A DNA stretch of 64,000 nucleotides from Pseudomonas sp. M47T1 (GCF_000263855.1 NZ_AJWX01000005.1:124001-188000), one strand, 5' to 3'. Shown: positions 36,359 to 44,883, counted from the first letter of the stretch. Translations and numbers: made by a program. The notes: generated from the letters alone by a model not told the origin.

Positions 36359-37137
36359 GTGCAGGCTTCCATCAGGGCCGGGTTCACGGCAGCGAGCGCC
36401 GCGCGCGCGGCGCGACGATCAGAGTTCAAGGCAATGTCGTAGGTAATGCGTGCGCCAAACGCCTGGGGCGCATGGGGGTCGTGGCGCACCTTGTCGAACA
36501 CCAGCAGGCGGGTGCCCAGGTTGAAGCCTTCTGACAGGTCATGAGTGACCATGAAAACCGTCAGGCGGGTTTCGCGCCACAATTCCAGCAGCAGCCCATG
36601 CATGTCTTTGCGGATGCCCGGGTCCAGCGCACCGAACGGCTCGTCCAGCAGCAATACTCGCGGTTTCATGATCAGCGCCTGGGCGATGGCCAGCCGTTGC
36701 TGCATGCCCCCGGACAGTTGGCTGGGGTATTTATCCAATGCATGGCCCAGCCCCACCCGCTGCAACAAACTGGCTGCCTGCTCGCGGGCGCGCTGTTTGG
36801 CGGCGCCGAACAGGCGGCCCAGCCAGGGTGCGTTGGGCAACTCCAGGCCCAGCGCCACGTTGTCCAGCACGGTCAGGTGGGCGAACACCGAATAGCGCTG
36901 GAACACCACCCCACGGCTGGCGTCTGGCTCGCCAGGCAGCGGCTGGCCGTCCAGCAGGATCTTCCCGCGGCTGGGGGTTTCCTGGCCCAGCAACAGGCGC
37001 AGGAACGTCGATTTGCCACAGCCGGAGGCGCCCACCAGGGTGCAGAACTCACCCTCGGCGATGCTCAGGTTCATCTGTTCCAGCACCACTTGCTCGCCGT
37101 ACTGCTGCCACAGGCTATTGACCTGGATAAAGCTCAT
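36355..37137 (-). CDS. ABC transporter ATP-binding protein (NitT/TauT type), urea carboxylase/guanidine region
   Basis: 260 residues from ATG 37137. Walker A GASGCGKST, Q-loop in VVFQRYSVFAHLTVLDNV, signature LSGGMQQRLAIAQAL, Walker B VLLLDEPFGALD, H-loop VTHDLSEG. An in-frame upstream extension overlaps the permease gene and is not used. Its start overlaps the permease stop (ATGA). Drives import of the operon's substrate, probably guanidine. Confidence 0.92.
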   Translation of the reverse strand: MSFIQVNSLWQQYGEQVVLEQMNLSIAEGEFCTLVGASGCGKSTFLRLLLGQETPSRGKILLDGQPLPGEPDASRGVVFQRYSVFAHLTVLDNVALGLELPNAPWLGRLFGAAKQRAREQAASLLQRVGLGHALDKYPSQLSGGMQQRLAIAQALIMKPRVLLLDEPFGALDPGIRKDMHGLLLELWRETRLTVFMVTHDLSEGFNLGTRLLVFDKVRHDPHAPQAFGARITYDIALNSDRRAARAALAAVNPALMEACT

Positions 37138-37949
37138 GGTTGCGCCCCCTCGAACCAGGGAAAGGCCTTGCGGGTCAGGGCCTTCAGGCCCCAGTCCATC
37201 ACCCAGGCCAAGGCCGTGATCCACACCACGTAGGGCACTATCACGTCCATGGCCAGGTAACGGCGTACCAAGAAAATCCGGTACCCCAGGCCGTCGGTCG
37301 AGGCGATGGCCTCGGCCGCGATCAGGAACAGCCACGCCGAACCCAGCACCAGGCGCACGGCAATCAACAGGCGCGGCAACAGGTAGGGCAACACCACGCG
37401 CAGGATCAGGGTCCAGGTGGAAGCACCCAGGGTTTGCGCCTTGATCAGCACCTCATGGGGAATTTCCCGGGCACGCTGCTCCAGGTCACGGGCCAGCATG
37501 GGCGTGATGCCGATGACGATCAGCACCACCTTGGACAGCTCGCCCAGGCCGAACACGATGAACAGGATCGGCAGGATCGCCAGCGGCGGCACCATGGACA
37601 ACACCGTCATCAGCGGCGATAACGGCGCGCCGAGCAGCGGCACGATGCCGGCGGCTATGCCCAGGCACAGGCCCAGCACCGCACTGATGCCCAGGCCCAG
37701 TGCCAAGCGCCGCAGGCTGGTACCGGTGTCTTGCCACAGCAGGTATTCACCGGTGCGGGTGTCGGCGGTGAAGGCCGCGCGGTCCACGGCCTGGCTCATC
37801 TGCGCCACGCTGGGCAACAGTTTGTCGCTGGGGTTGTCTGCCAGCCGCGACGCCGAGCCCACCAGGTAGGCAAACAGCAGCAAGGCAAACGGCAGGATCA
37901 CCAGCAACAGGCGGCTGGCACGTTCCGGTCGGCGATTGATCAGGCGCAT
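37134..37949 (-). CDS. ABC transporter permease (NitT/TauT type)
   Basis: 271 residues from ATG 37949 with GAGG 8 bases upstream; a GTG at 37970, overlapping the previous stop as GTGA, is an alternative start. Six or so helices and the EAA-like loop EIPHEVLIKAQTLGASTWTLI. Relatives are found next to urea carboxylase genes. Forms the membrane channel with the ATPase and the periplasmic protein encoded on either side. Confidence 0.91.
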   Translation of the reverse strand: MRLINRRPERASRLLLVILPFALLLFAYLVGSASRLADNPSDKLLPSVAQMSQAVDRAAFTADTRTGEYLLWQDTGTSLRRLALGLGISAVLGLCLGIAAGIVPLLGAPLSPLMTVLSMVPPLAILPILFIVFGLGELSKVVLIVIGITPMLARDLEQRAREIPHEVLIKAQTLGASTWTLILRVVLPYLLPRLLIAVRLVLGSAWLFLIAAEAIASTDGLGYRIFLVRRYLAMDVIVPYVVWITALAWVMDWGLKALTRKAFPWFEGAQP

Positions 37950-37966
37950 GGCATTGACCTCAAGGT

Positions 37967-39034
37967 TCACAATTTACCGTCAGCGGCCATCTGCACGTAG
38001 CTGGGGTCGAAGTGCAGCTTGAGGTTGGCGGGATCACCCTGGGTGGCGCCGCCGGCGAAGGTCATGCCCACCGCCTTGCTGTCCTGGGCACCCTGGCCCA
38101 ACAGGCCGTGCTTGAAGGAAAAGTCGGCGACGTAGCCCATGGTGGTGGGGATCTGCTTGTCACTGACGAAAGCCAATGCTTCGCGGGGCGTGGCGAACAG
38201 TTTGGTGGTGTGCAATTGCGCCTCGAACCCGGCCAGGTCAGTGCCCGACGCCTTGGCCATGTGCTCCAGTGCTGCCTTGGACGCCGCGTTGTCGGCGTTC
38301 ATCAGCGCCACAGTTTCAAACCAGGCGCCGGTCAGCGCCTTGCCCAGCGCGGGGTTGTCTTTCAGGGTCTGGGTGTTCACCACCATCATGTCCATGATCT
38401 CGCCCGGCACCTTGCTGGAGTCGAACACCTCGGTGACGGCCGGCTTAGCCTTGACCTCGGCAAGCATCGGGTTCCAGGTGGTCACGGCCTTGACCTGATC
38501 GGTGTTGAAGGCGGCGGCGATGTCGGCGTCCGAGGTGTTCTCCACCTTCAGGTCGGCTTCCTTCAGGCCCACGCTGTCCAGCGCCCGCGCCAGCAGGTAG
38601 TGCGACACCGACAGTTCCACCAGGTTGACGTTCATGCCCTTCAGGTCGGCCACGGTCTTGCCGGTGCCCTTGATGACAATGCCGTCATTGCCGTTGGAAT
38701 AGTCGCTGACCACCAGCGCGGTGCTTTCCACGCCACCGGCGGCGGGAATGGTCAGGGCGTCCATGTTGGTCATGGTGCAGCCGTCGAACTGGCCGGCCGT
38801 GTACTGGTTGATGGACTCTACGTAGTCGTTGAGCTGGGTCACATCAATGGTGATGCCGTACTTCTTCGCCCACTTGTCGACAATGCCCTGTGCCTTGGCG
38901 TACTCCCAGGGCATCCAGCCGGCATAGATCGTCCAGCAGACATTGAAGTGGGTCTTGGGCGCAGCCTGGGCCGCGAAGGAGAACACAGCGAGGATGCCGG
39001 CAATCAGCAGGCGGGAACGACGGGGCTTGTGCAT
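37967..39034 (-). CDS. ABC transporter substrate-binding protein of the urea carboxylase/guanidine region
   Basis: 355 residues from ATG 39034, with GGAGG about 8 bases upstream. Signal peptide MHKPRRSRLLIAGILAVFSFAAQA. NitT/TauT-like periplasmic binding fold: NVCWTIYAGWMPWEYAKAQG, KYGITIDVTQLNDYVESINQ, TMTNMDALTIPAAGG. It matches the binding-protein family known to accompany urea carboxylase. First gene of the seven-gene operon and directly under the guanidine-I riboswitch, so its likely ligand is guanidine; this is inference. Confidence 0.9.
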   Translation of the reverse strand: MHKPRRSRLLIAGILAVFSFAAQAAPKTHFNVCWTIYAGWMPWEYAKAQGIVDKWAKKYGITIDVTQLNDYVESINQYTAGQFDGCTMTNMDALTIPAAGGVESTALVVSDYSNGNDGIVIKGTGKTVADLKGMNVNLVELSVSHYLLARALDSVGLKEADLKVENTSDADIAAAFNTDQVKAVTTWNPMLAEVKAKPAVTEVFDSSKVPGEIMDMMVVNTQTLKDNPALGKALTGAWFETVALMNADNAASKAALEHMAKASGTDLAGFEAQLHTTKLFATPREALAFVSDKQIPTTMGYVADFSFKHGLLGQGAQDSKAVGMTFAGGATQGDPANLKLHFDPSYVQMAADGKL

Positions 39035-39036
39035 GT

Positions 39037-39142
39037 AACAACCTCCAGTAGTGATGGGGACGGCCAGGAGCAACGCGACACCAAAAAGTGTCCTGTTCTC
39101 CCGGGCTTTTATCCCGCCGTGTAACCTCTACTGGAGGTCGCT
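39037..39142 (-). promoter_or_regulatory. Riboswitch expression platform: anti-Shine-Dalgarno pairing
   Basis: The ribosome-binding segment CTACTGGAGGT (39041-39051, minus strand) is an exact complement of ACCTCCAGTAG in the aptamer (39128-39138). The pairing can be extended by four more pairs (two G-U) to 39037 and 39142. The same aptamer strand can instead form ACCTC-CAGTA-GAGGT (39124-39138), so the two structures exclude each other. This predicts the start site is hidden without ligand and freed with it. Confidence 0.7.
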
Positions 39143-39190
39143 GGCTCTCGGACCAGCCACTCGCCTGTGGCGAGCCGGAACCCTAGTCAG
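39097..39190 (-). ncRNA. Guanidine-I riboswitch (ykkC) aptamer
   Basis: On the minus strand, in the right order: CTAGGGTTCCGG (39175-39186), variable hairpin CTCGCC-ACA-GGCGAG (39160-39174), GGTCCGAGAG (39145-39154), an internal hairpin (39124-39138), ACACGGCGGG then ATAAAAGCCCGGGAGA (39097-39122). These are the hallmark conserved blocks of ykkC RNA. It lies 63 bases before the start of the binding-protein gene. Subtype 1 (guanidine) rather than ppGpp/PRPP variants is supported by the downstream carboxylase, DUF1989 and allophanate hydrolase genes. Confidence 0.93.
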
Positions 39191-39371
39191 CTATTGCAAA
39201 TTGTGTGTCGCGCATCCGTTTGAGTGCCGAACACTGAAGGTGAAAGCGAAAGGCGTGCCAAGGTGGCCCGCCCCCTGAAAACCGTGGCGGCCGGCCATGT
39301 GACAGACCATCGAGCGCACCATAGTGGGCCGCTCGGCACGGGTGGTGCGCCAAAGGGTGGCCTGCGCGTAC

Positions 39372-40379
39372 TCAAATGACCTTAAGCACGATCTTGCCCA
39401 CATGGTCGCCACCTTCCATGCGCCGGTGTGCGCCGGCGGCATCGGCCAGAGGGAACACCTGGTCCAGCACGGGCGGGCATTTGCCCTCGGCCAACAACGG
39501 CCAGACGTGGCGCTCGAGGCCGGCGGCAATCACCGCCTTTTCTTCGGTGCTGCGCGAACGCAGCAACGAACCGGTGACCACCGCCTGCTTGGCCATGATC
39601 GCCAGCAAATTGGCTTCCTTGACCGTGGGCGAACCGAGGAAACCGATCACCACCAATCGTCCACGGCGCGCCAGGGAAGCGACGTTGGGCTCGAAATACG
39701 GCCCGCCCATGATGTCCAGAATCACGTCCACGCCCTTGCCACCGGTGCGTTCGGCAATCACCTTGGCGAAGTCCTGCTCCCGGTAGTTGATGGGCTCGCC
39801 ACCCAACTGGCGGATCTGCTCGCACTTCTCGCTGCTGCCAGCGGTGGCGAACGCCTTGATGCCAAGAGCGCGGCACAGCGACAGCGCGGTGGTGCCGATG
39901 CCACTGGTGCCGCCATGGATCAGCACGCTTTCTTCAGCGCCCAGGTGCGCCATGTCGAACAGGTTGGCCCACACGGTGAAAAACGTCTCGGGTATGGCTG
40001 CCGCCGACACCATGTCGATACCCGCCGGAATCGGCAGCACCTGGGTGGCCGGCACCGTGGCGTATTCGGCATAGCCGCCGCCATTGGTCAGTGCGCACAC
40101 CCGGTCGCCCAGGGCAAAGCCCTTGACCTCGGCGCCCAGTGCCACGATTTCCCCCGCCACTTCCAGCCCCGGCAAGGGGTTCATGCCCGGCTGCATGGGG
40201 TATTTGCCGGCGCGCTGCAGCGCGTCGGGACGGTTGACCCCGGCGGCATGCACCTTGATCAACAGTTCATGGGCCTGGGCCACGGGCAGCGGGCCGGTGC
40301 GCGGCTGGAGCACTTCGGGGCCACCAGGGGTGGTGATCTCGATATAGGTCATGGTGGACGGCAAAGGAATGGCAGGCAT
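39372..40379 (-). CDS. NAD(P)H quinone oxidoreductase (MDR superfamily, PIG3-like)
   Basis: 335 residues from ATG 40379 (GGAG about 9 bases upstream). Zinc-independent medium-chain dehydrogenase: MTYIEITTPGGPEVLQPRTG start, AGVNRPDALQRAGKYPMQPG, substrate-side GNGGGYAEY-like run (LTNGGGYAEYATVP), cofactor Gly motif HGGTSGIGTTALSLCRALG and C-terminal GKIVLKVI. Catalyses NADPH-dependent reduction of quinones or enones. Divergent from a LysR regulator, with a 16-bp palindrome in between. Confidence 0.9.
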   Translation of the reverse strand: MPAIPLPSTMTYIEITTPGGPEVLQPRTGPLPVAQAHELLIKVHAAGVNRPDALQRAGKYPMQPGMNPLPGLEVAGEIVALGAEVKGFALGDRVCALTNGGGYAEYATVPATQVLPIPAGIDMVSAAAIPETFFTVWANLFDMAHLGAEESVLIHGGTSGIGTTALSLCRALGIKAFATAGSSEKCEQIRQLGGEPINYREQDFAKVIAERTGGKGVDVILDIMGGPYFEPNVASLARRGRLVVIGFLGSPTVKEANLLAIMAKQAVVTGSLLRSRSTEEKAVIAAGLERHVWPLLAEGKCPPVLDQVFPLADAAGAHRRMEGGDHVGKIVLKVI

Positions 40380-40488
40380 GGTCGGGCTCCGGAGTCGAAG
40401 GGTGTCTGGCACAGACAACAGCCAGAAGACAGGCGTTCATCATAACGCTGGGAAATGATGCGATAATGCAGCGATTTCTCATGGTAGC

Positions 40489-40504
40489 GATGCATATATG
40501 CATC
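40489..40504. promoter_or_regulatory. Perfect 16-bp palindrome between oxidoreductase and LysR genes
   Basis: GATGCATATATGCATC, fully self-complementary, 12 bases before the LysR start codon in the 137-base divergent region. Likely binding site of the LysR protein for autoregulation and control of the oxidoreductase. Confidence 0.55.
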
Positions 40505-40516
40505 ATCGGAGCGGCG

Positions 40517-41410
40517 ATGAATTGGGACGACACGCGTTTTTTCCTGGCCCTGTGCCGCGAGCACACCTTGCGCGGTGCCGCCCGCCAGCTGGGCGTGGAC
40601 CAAGCCACCGTGGGCCGGCGCCTCGCCGCCCTGGAGCAGGCACTGGCGGCCACGCTGTTCTTGCGCAGTTCGGACGGTTACCGGCTGACACCACCGGGCG
40701 AGGCGGCGTACAGCGCGGCGTTGAAAATGGAGCAATCGGCCCACGACCTGCAGCGGCGTATCCAGGGCATGGATGACCAACCCAGCGGCCAGGTGCGGGT
40801 GGCCACCACCGATTCCCTGGCCGTGGATTTCGTCATCCCTGCCCTTGCCCGCTTGCGTCAGGACTATCCGCACGTGCAGGTGGAGGTCAAGGCCAGCGCC
40901 CAGATGCTCAACCTGGCCCGGCGCGAGGCCGACATTGCCATCCGCACCATCAAGCCCGACAACCCCGACCTGCTGGTGCGGCGCCTGGCTTGCTGGCCGG
41001 TAGGGCTGTTTGCTTCCCAGGGGTACTTGCAGCGTCACGGCGTGCCCCTGCCCGCCAACGGCTTTGCCGGCCACTCATGGGTGGCCTGGCAACCACACCT
41101 GGACGCCGGCCAGGCCGCTACCTTGCTGGACGAATCGGCCGATCAGGCCCAGTTGGGGTGCAGTGCCAACACCAGCCTGCTGATACGCCAGGCCATCGGC
41201 GCCGGCCTGGGGCTGGGCGAGCTGCCGCTGGTCGCGGGCCTGCGCGACGGCTTGATTCGGGTGTGGCCCGAGCGCCAGCGTACGCAGCCTTATGAAGTGT
41301 GGCTGGTCAGCCACGCCGACCTGCGCCATACGGCGCGGGTCGATGTGGTGGTACAGGCCTTGGTGCAGGCCTTCAACACATCGACAACAGGTCGCGACGT
41401 TCCAGGTTAA
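40517..41410 (+). CDS. LysR-family transcriptional regulator
   Basis: 297 residues from ATG 40517 (GGAG 8 bases upstream); a longer in-frame start would place the palindrome inside the gene. HTH: MNWDDTRFFLALCREHTLRG, AARQLGVDQATVGRRLAALE, QALAATLFLRSSDGYRLT. Effector domain includes GQVRVATTDSLAVDFVIPAL and IGAGLGLGELPLVAGL. Its 3' end overlaps the convergent ogt gene by 38 bases. Probable regulator of the divergent oxidoreductase. Confidence 0.92.
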   Translation: MNWDDTRFFLALCREHTLRGAARQLGVDQATVGRRLAALEQALAATLFLRSSDGYRLTPPGEAAYSAALKMEQSAHDLQRRIQGMDDQPSGQVRVATTDSLAVDFVIPALARLRQDYPHVQVEVKASAQMLNLARREADIAIRTIKPDNPDLLVRRLACWPVGLFASQGYLQRHGVPLPANGFAGHSWVAWQPHLDAGQAATLLDESADQAQLGCSANTSLLIRQAIGAGLGLGELPLVAGLRDGLIRVWPERQRTQPYEVWLVSHADLRHTARVDVVVQALVQAFNTSTTGRDVPG

Positions 41411-41870
41411 GCAGGTACTGCTTGGCCGGCAGCCCACCGGCAAACCCGGTGAGGTTGCCCGAACTGCCGATCACCCGGTGGCACGGCGCGATGATGGAAA
41501 TCGGGTTGCGGCCATTGGCGGCGCCCACCGCGCGCACGGCCTTGGGGTTGCCCAGTTGCGTGGCGATGTCCAGGTAGCTGCGGGTTTCGCCAAAAGGAAT
41601 GGTCAACAGTGCGTGCCACACCTGTACCTGGAAATCGGTGCCGGCGAAATCCAGCTCAAGGTCGAACTGCTGCCGCTGCCCGGCAAAGTATTCCTGCAAC
41701 TGAGTGGCGGTGCGCATCAGCATCGGGTGGTCCTCCTGCTCGCACAATTCACCCAGACGCACGCGGCTGGGCCGGTCCTCTTCCCACAAGATAGCCGCCA
41801 GCTTCGGGCCGCGCGCCACCAGGGTAAGCCGCCCCACCGGGGATTCAAGGAACGTGAAGGCGTCAGGCAT
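41373..41870 (-). CDS. ogt: Methylated-DNA--protein-cysteine methyltransferase
   Basis: 165 residues from ATG 41870 (GGGAAA about 10 bases upstream; an ATG at 41900 is possible). Suicide repair enzyme for O6-alkylguanine. Seen: DFQVQVWHALLTIPFGETRS with helix-turn-helix, LGNPKAVRAVGAANGRNPIS, the active-site IIAPCHRVIG and the terminal GLPAKQYLLNLE. Tail-to-tail overlap of 38 bases with the LysR gene. Confidence 0.95.
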   Translation of the reverse strand: MPDAFTFLESPVGRLTLVARGPKLAAILWEEDRPSRVRLGELCEQEDHPMLMRTATQLQEYFAGQRQQFDLELDFAGTDFQVQVWHALLTIPFGETRSYLDIATQLGNPKAVRAVGAANGRNPISIIAPCHRVIGSSGNLTGFAGGLPAKQYLLNLERRDLLSMC

Positions 41871-41992
41871 GGCAATGGTTTCCCGCGAATGAGCGGCCAT
41901 TGTAAAGCAGCGGGCGATGCAGAAAACCCCGAATATTGCGCCGATGTGTCGCCGCAGCCTGGCGGCAGCAGCCACGCGGGTTGAATTCGATC

Positions 41993-42004
41993 ATTGTCGA
42001 CAAT
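41993..42004. promoter_or_regulatory. Operator candidate 1 of the prp operon
   Basis: Perfect palindrome ATTGTCGACAAT just upstream of the -35 box. A related site (GTGTCGACAAT) lies at 42067-42077, 73 bp away centre to centre, about seven helical turns. FadR-type GntR proteins bind such short palindromes; the regulator is encoded right here. Confidence 0.65.
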
Positions 42005-42017
42005 CTCTCTTTTTCCT

Positions 42018-42046
42018 TTGACTAAAATCGCACATAACGTTAATTT
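42018..42046 (+). promoter_or_regulatory. Sigma-70 promoter of the prp operon
   Basis: TTGACT (42018-42023), 17-base spacer, TAATTT (42041-42046), in an AT-rich stretch between two GTCGAC-centred operator candidates and 31 bases before the GntR start codon. Confidence 0.65.
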
Positions 42047-42066
42047 CACTCAAACAAAACTACAAC

Positions 42067-42077
42067 GTGTCGACAAT
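42067..42077. promoter_or_regulatory. Operator candidate 2 of the prp operon
   Basis: GTGTCGACAAT (core TGTCGACA) directly abuts the GntR start codon at 42078 and lies downstream of the promoter, so a bound regulator would block transcription start or elongation. Confidence 0.55.
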
Positions 42078-42761
42078 ATGCTCATCCATGAAGACACCGA
42101 GACGCTGTCCGAAAACGTCTTTCGACGTATCCAGGCCGCTATCGTGAAAGGTGATATCGCCCCCGGCAGCAAAATCTCGGAGCCGGAACTGGCCCGTACC
42201 TACGGCATCAGCCGCGGGCCGCTGCGCGAGGCCATCCACCGCCTGGAAGGCCAGCGGCTGCTGGTGCGCATTCCCCATGTGGGGGCACGGGTGGTCTCGC
42301 TCAGCCATGCCGAGCTGATCGAACTGTACGAGATCCGCGAGTCCTTGGAAGGCATGGCCTGCCGCCTGGCCGCCGAACGCATGAGCGACGCCGAAATCGA
42401 CGAACTGCGCCATGTGCTCGACACCCACGAGCGCGACGCAGCTTTCCAGGCCGGCGTGGGCTACTACCAGCAGGAAGGCGATTTCGACTTTCATTACCGC
42501 ATCATCCAGGGCAGCGGCAACCGCACCCTGGTGCAGATGCTGTGTGGCGAGCTGTACCAACTGGTGCGCATGTACCGTATCCAGTTCTCGGCCACCCCCA
42601 ACCGCCCTCGCCAGGCGTTCGCCGAACACCACCGTATTCTTGACGCCATCGCCGACCGCGACGGCGAATTGGCCGAATTGCTGATGCGCCGCCATATCGG
42701 TGCATCGCGTCGCAATATCGAGCGTCACTACGCCGACGCTTCCACCCAGCCTGAGAGGTGA
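42078..42761 (+). CDS. prpR: GntR/FadR-family regulator of the methylcitrate operon
   Basis: 227 residues from ATG 42078. N-terminal winged HTH of the FadR subgroup (VFRRIQAAIVKGDIAPGSKI, SEPELARTYGISRGPLREAI, HRLEGQRLLVR) and an FCD effector domain (LYEIRESLEGMACRLAAERM, FDFHYRIIQGSGNRTLVQML, AEHHRILDAIADRDGELAEL) with His residues that bind metal in this family. First gene of the operon; prpB follows after 3 bases, so the protein likely represses its own operon until propionate catabolism gives the inducer (2-methylcitrate in related systems). Not the sigma54-type PrpR of enterobacteria. No strong ribosome site is visible. Confidence 0.9.
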   Translation: MLIHEDTETLSENVFRRIQAAIVKGDIAPGSKISEPELARTYGISRGPLREAIHRLEGQRLLVRIPHVGARVVSLSHAELIELYEIRESLEGMACRLAAERMSDAEIDELRHVLDTHERDAAFQAGVGYYQQEGDFDFHYRIIQGSGNRTLVQMLCGELYQLVRMYRIQFSATPNRPRQAFAEHHRILDAIADRDGELAELLMRRHIGASRRNIERHYADASTQPER

Positions 42762-42764
42762 GTC

Positions 42765-43655
42765 ATGAACAATAAAAACAGCCCCGGTCAACGCTTCCGT
42801 GATGCCGTGGCCAGTGAACATCCGCTGCAAGTGGTAGGCGCCATCAACGCCAACCACGCGCTGCTGGCCAAGCGTGCCGGTTTCAAGGCCATTTACCTGT
42901 CCGGTGGCGGCGTGGCCGCCGGCTCCCTTGGCCTGCCGGACCTGGGCATCAGCGGCCTGGACGATGTGCTCACCGATGTGCGCCGCATCACCGACGTGTG
43001 TGATCTGCCCCTGCTGGTGGACGTGGACACCGGCTTCGGCTCTTCGGCGTTCAACGTGGCGCGCACAGTCAAGTCGATGATCAAGTTCGGCGCTGCGGCC
43101 ATTCACATCGAAGACCAGGTGGGCGCCAAGCGCTGCGGCCATCGGCCGAACAAGGAAATCGTCAGCCAGCAGGAAATGGTCGATCGCATCAAGGCCGCCG
43201 TGGACGCGCGCACCGATGACAGCTTCGTGATCATGGCGCGCACCGACGCGCTGGCCGTGGACGGCCTGAACGCCGCCCTGGACCGCGCCGAAGCGTGCAT
43301 CGAGGCCGGTGCCGACATGATCTTCCCTGAAGCCATCACCGAACTGGCCATGTACAAACTGTTCGCCGACCGCGTGCGCGCGCCGATCCTGGCCAACATC
43401 ACCGAATTCGGCGCCACGCCGCTGTACACCACCCAAGAACTGGCGTCGGTGGACGTTTCCCTGGTGCTGTACCCGCTGTCGGCCTTCCGCGCCATGAACA
43501 AGGCCGCCGACAACGTCTACACCGCCATCCGCCGCGACGGCACGCAGAAAAATGTCATCGACACCATGCAGACTCGCATGGAGCTGTACGACGCCATTGA
43601 TTACCACGTGTTCGAACAGAAGCTCGACGCCCTGTTCGCCCAGAAAAAGGCCTGA
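42765..43655 (+). CDS. prpB: 2-Methylisocitrate lyase
   Basis: 296 residues, full length. Splits 2-methylisocitrate into pyruvate and succinate. Family motif AKRCGHRP with catalytic C124; metal-binding VDVDTGFG (D86, D88) and IHIEDQ (E116). Also [18 protein letters not shown] near the substrate pocket. Second gene of the operon, 3 bases after the GntR stop. Confidence 0.96.
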   Translation: MNNKNSPGQRFRDAVASEHPLQVVGAINANHALLAKRAGFKAIYLSGGGVAAGSLGLPDLGISGLDDVLTDVRRITDVCDLPLLVDVDTGFGSSAFNVARTVKSMIKFGAAAIHIEDQVGAKRCGHRPNKEIVSQQEMVDRIKAAVDARTDDSFVIMARTDALAVDGLNAALDRAEACIEAGADMIFPEAITELAMYKLFADRVRAPILANITEFGATPLYTTQELASVDVSLVLYPLSAFRAMNKAADNVYTAIRRDGTQKNVIDTMQTRMELYDAIDYHVFEQKLDALFAQKKA

Positions 43656-43729
43656 CCCACAACACCAGGGCCCATGAAAATTATGTAACACCGTGAATCC
43701 AGACAATAAATTCAAGAATGGAGACAACC

Positions 43730-44857
43730 ATGGCCGAAGCAAAAGTATTGAGTGGTGCCGGCCTGCGTGGCCAGGTGGCCGGGCAGACCGCCCTGTCCAC
43801 CGTGGGCCAGGCGGGCGCCGGCCTGACCTACCGTGGCTACGACGTGCGCGAACTGGCCGAGCACGCCACGTTTGAAGAAGTGGCCTACCTGCTGCTGTAT
43901 GGCGAGCTGCCCAACCACCAGGACCTGGACCACTACCAGCACAAGCTGAGCACCCTGCGCGACCTGCCCAAGGCGCTGAAGGAAGTGCTGGAGCGCATTC
44001 CGGCCAACGCCCACCCCATGGACGTGATGCGCACCGGCTGCTCGTTCCTGGGCAACCTGGAACCGGAAAAAACCTTCGACCAGCAGCATGACGCCACCGA
44101 CCGCCTGCTGGCCGCCTTCCCGGCGATCATGTGCTACTGGTACCGCTTCAGCCATCACGGCGTGCGCATCAACTGCACCAGTGACGAGCCCGACGTAGCC
44201 GGCCACTTCCTGCACCTGCTGCACGGCAAGGCGCCCAGCGAGCTGCACCGCAAGGTGATGAACGTGTCGCTGATTCTTTACGCCGAGCACGAATTCAACG
44301 CCTCAACCTTCACCGCCCGCGTGTGCGCCTCCACCCTGTCCGACCTGCATTCGTGCGTCACGGCCGCCATCGGCAGCCTGCGCGGCCCACTGCACGGCGG
44401 CGCCAACGAGGCGGCCATGGCCATGATCGAGAAGTTCCGCAACCCCGAGCAAGCCGTGCGCGGCACCCTGGGCATGCTGGAGCGCAAGGACAAGATCATG
44501 GGTTTCGGCCACGCCATCTACAAAGACAGCGATCCGCGCAACGAGGTGATCAAGGGCTGGTCGAAAAAGCTTGCGGCCGAGGTCGGTGACACTGTGCTCT
44601 TCCCTGTCTCCGAAGCCATCGACAAGACCATGTGGGAGCAGAAGAAACTGTTCCCCAACGCCGACTTCTATCACGCCTCGGCGTACCATTTCATGGGCAT
44701 CCCGACCGAGCTGTTCACGCCCATTTTCGTGTGTTCGCGCCTGACCGGCTGGGCCGCGCATGTATTCGAGCAGCGGGCCAACAACCGCATCATTCGCCCG
44801 AGCGCCGAGTACGTAGGCGTTGAGCAGCGCCCGTACACCCCAATAGAACAACGCTGA
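43730..44857 (+). CDS. prpC: 2-Methylcitrate synthase
   Basis: 375 residues from ATG 43730 (GGAG 7 bases upstream). Condenses propionyl-CoA with oxaloacetate. Citrate synthase fold; GLRGQVAGQTALSTVGQAG and LTYRGYDVRELAEHATFEEV at the N-terminus, catalytic His in GPLHGGANEAAM and MGFGHAIYKDSDPR, and C-terminal RLTGWAAHVFEQRANNRIIR. Short length matches PrpC rather than GltA. Confidence 0.96.
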   Translation: MAEAKVLSGAGLRGQVAGQTALSTVGQAGAGLTYRGYDVRELAEHATFEEVAYLLLYGELPNHQDLDHYQHKLSTLRDLPKALKEVLERIPANAHPMDVMRTGCSFLGNLEPEKTFDQQHDATDRLLAAFPAIMCYWYRFSHHGVRINCTSDEPDVAGHFLHLLHGKAPSELHRKVMNVSLILYAEHEFNASTFTARVCASTLSDLHSCVTAAIGSLRGPLHGGANEAAMAMIEKFRNPEQAVRGTLGMLERKDKIMGFGHAIYKDSDPRNEVIKGWSKKLAAEVGDTVLFPVSEAIDKTMWEQKKLFPNADFYHASAYHFMGIPTELFTPIFVCSRLTGWAAHVFEQRANNRIIRPSAEYVGVEQRPYTPIEQR

Positions 44858-44883
44858 AAAGCAGCGATACAGCCGCCTTTCAA

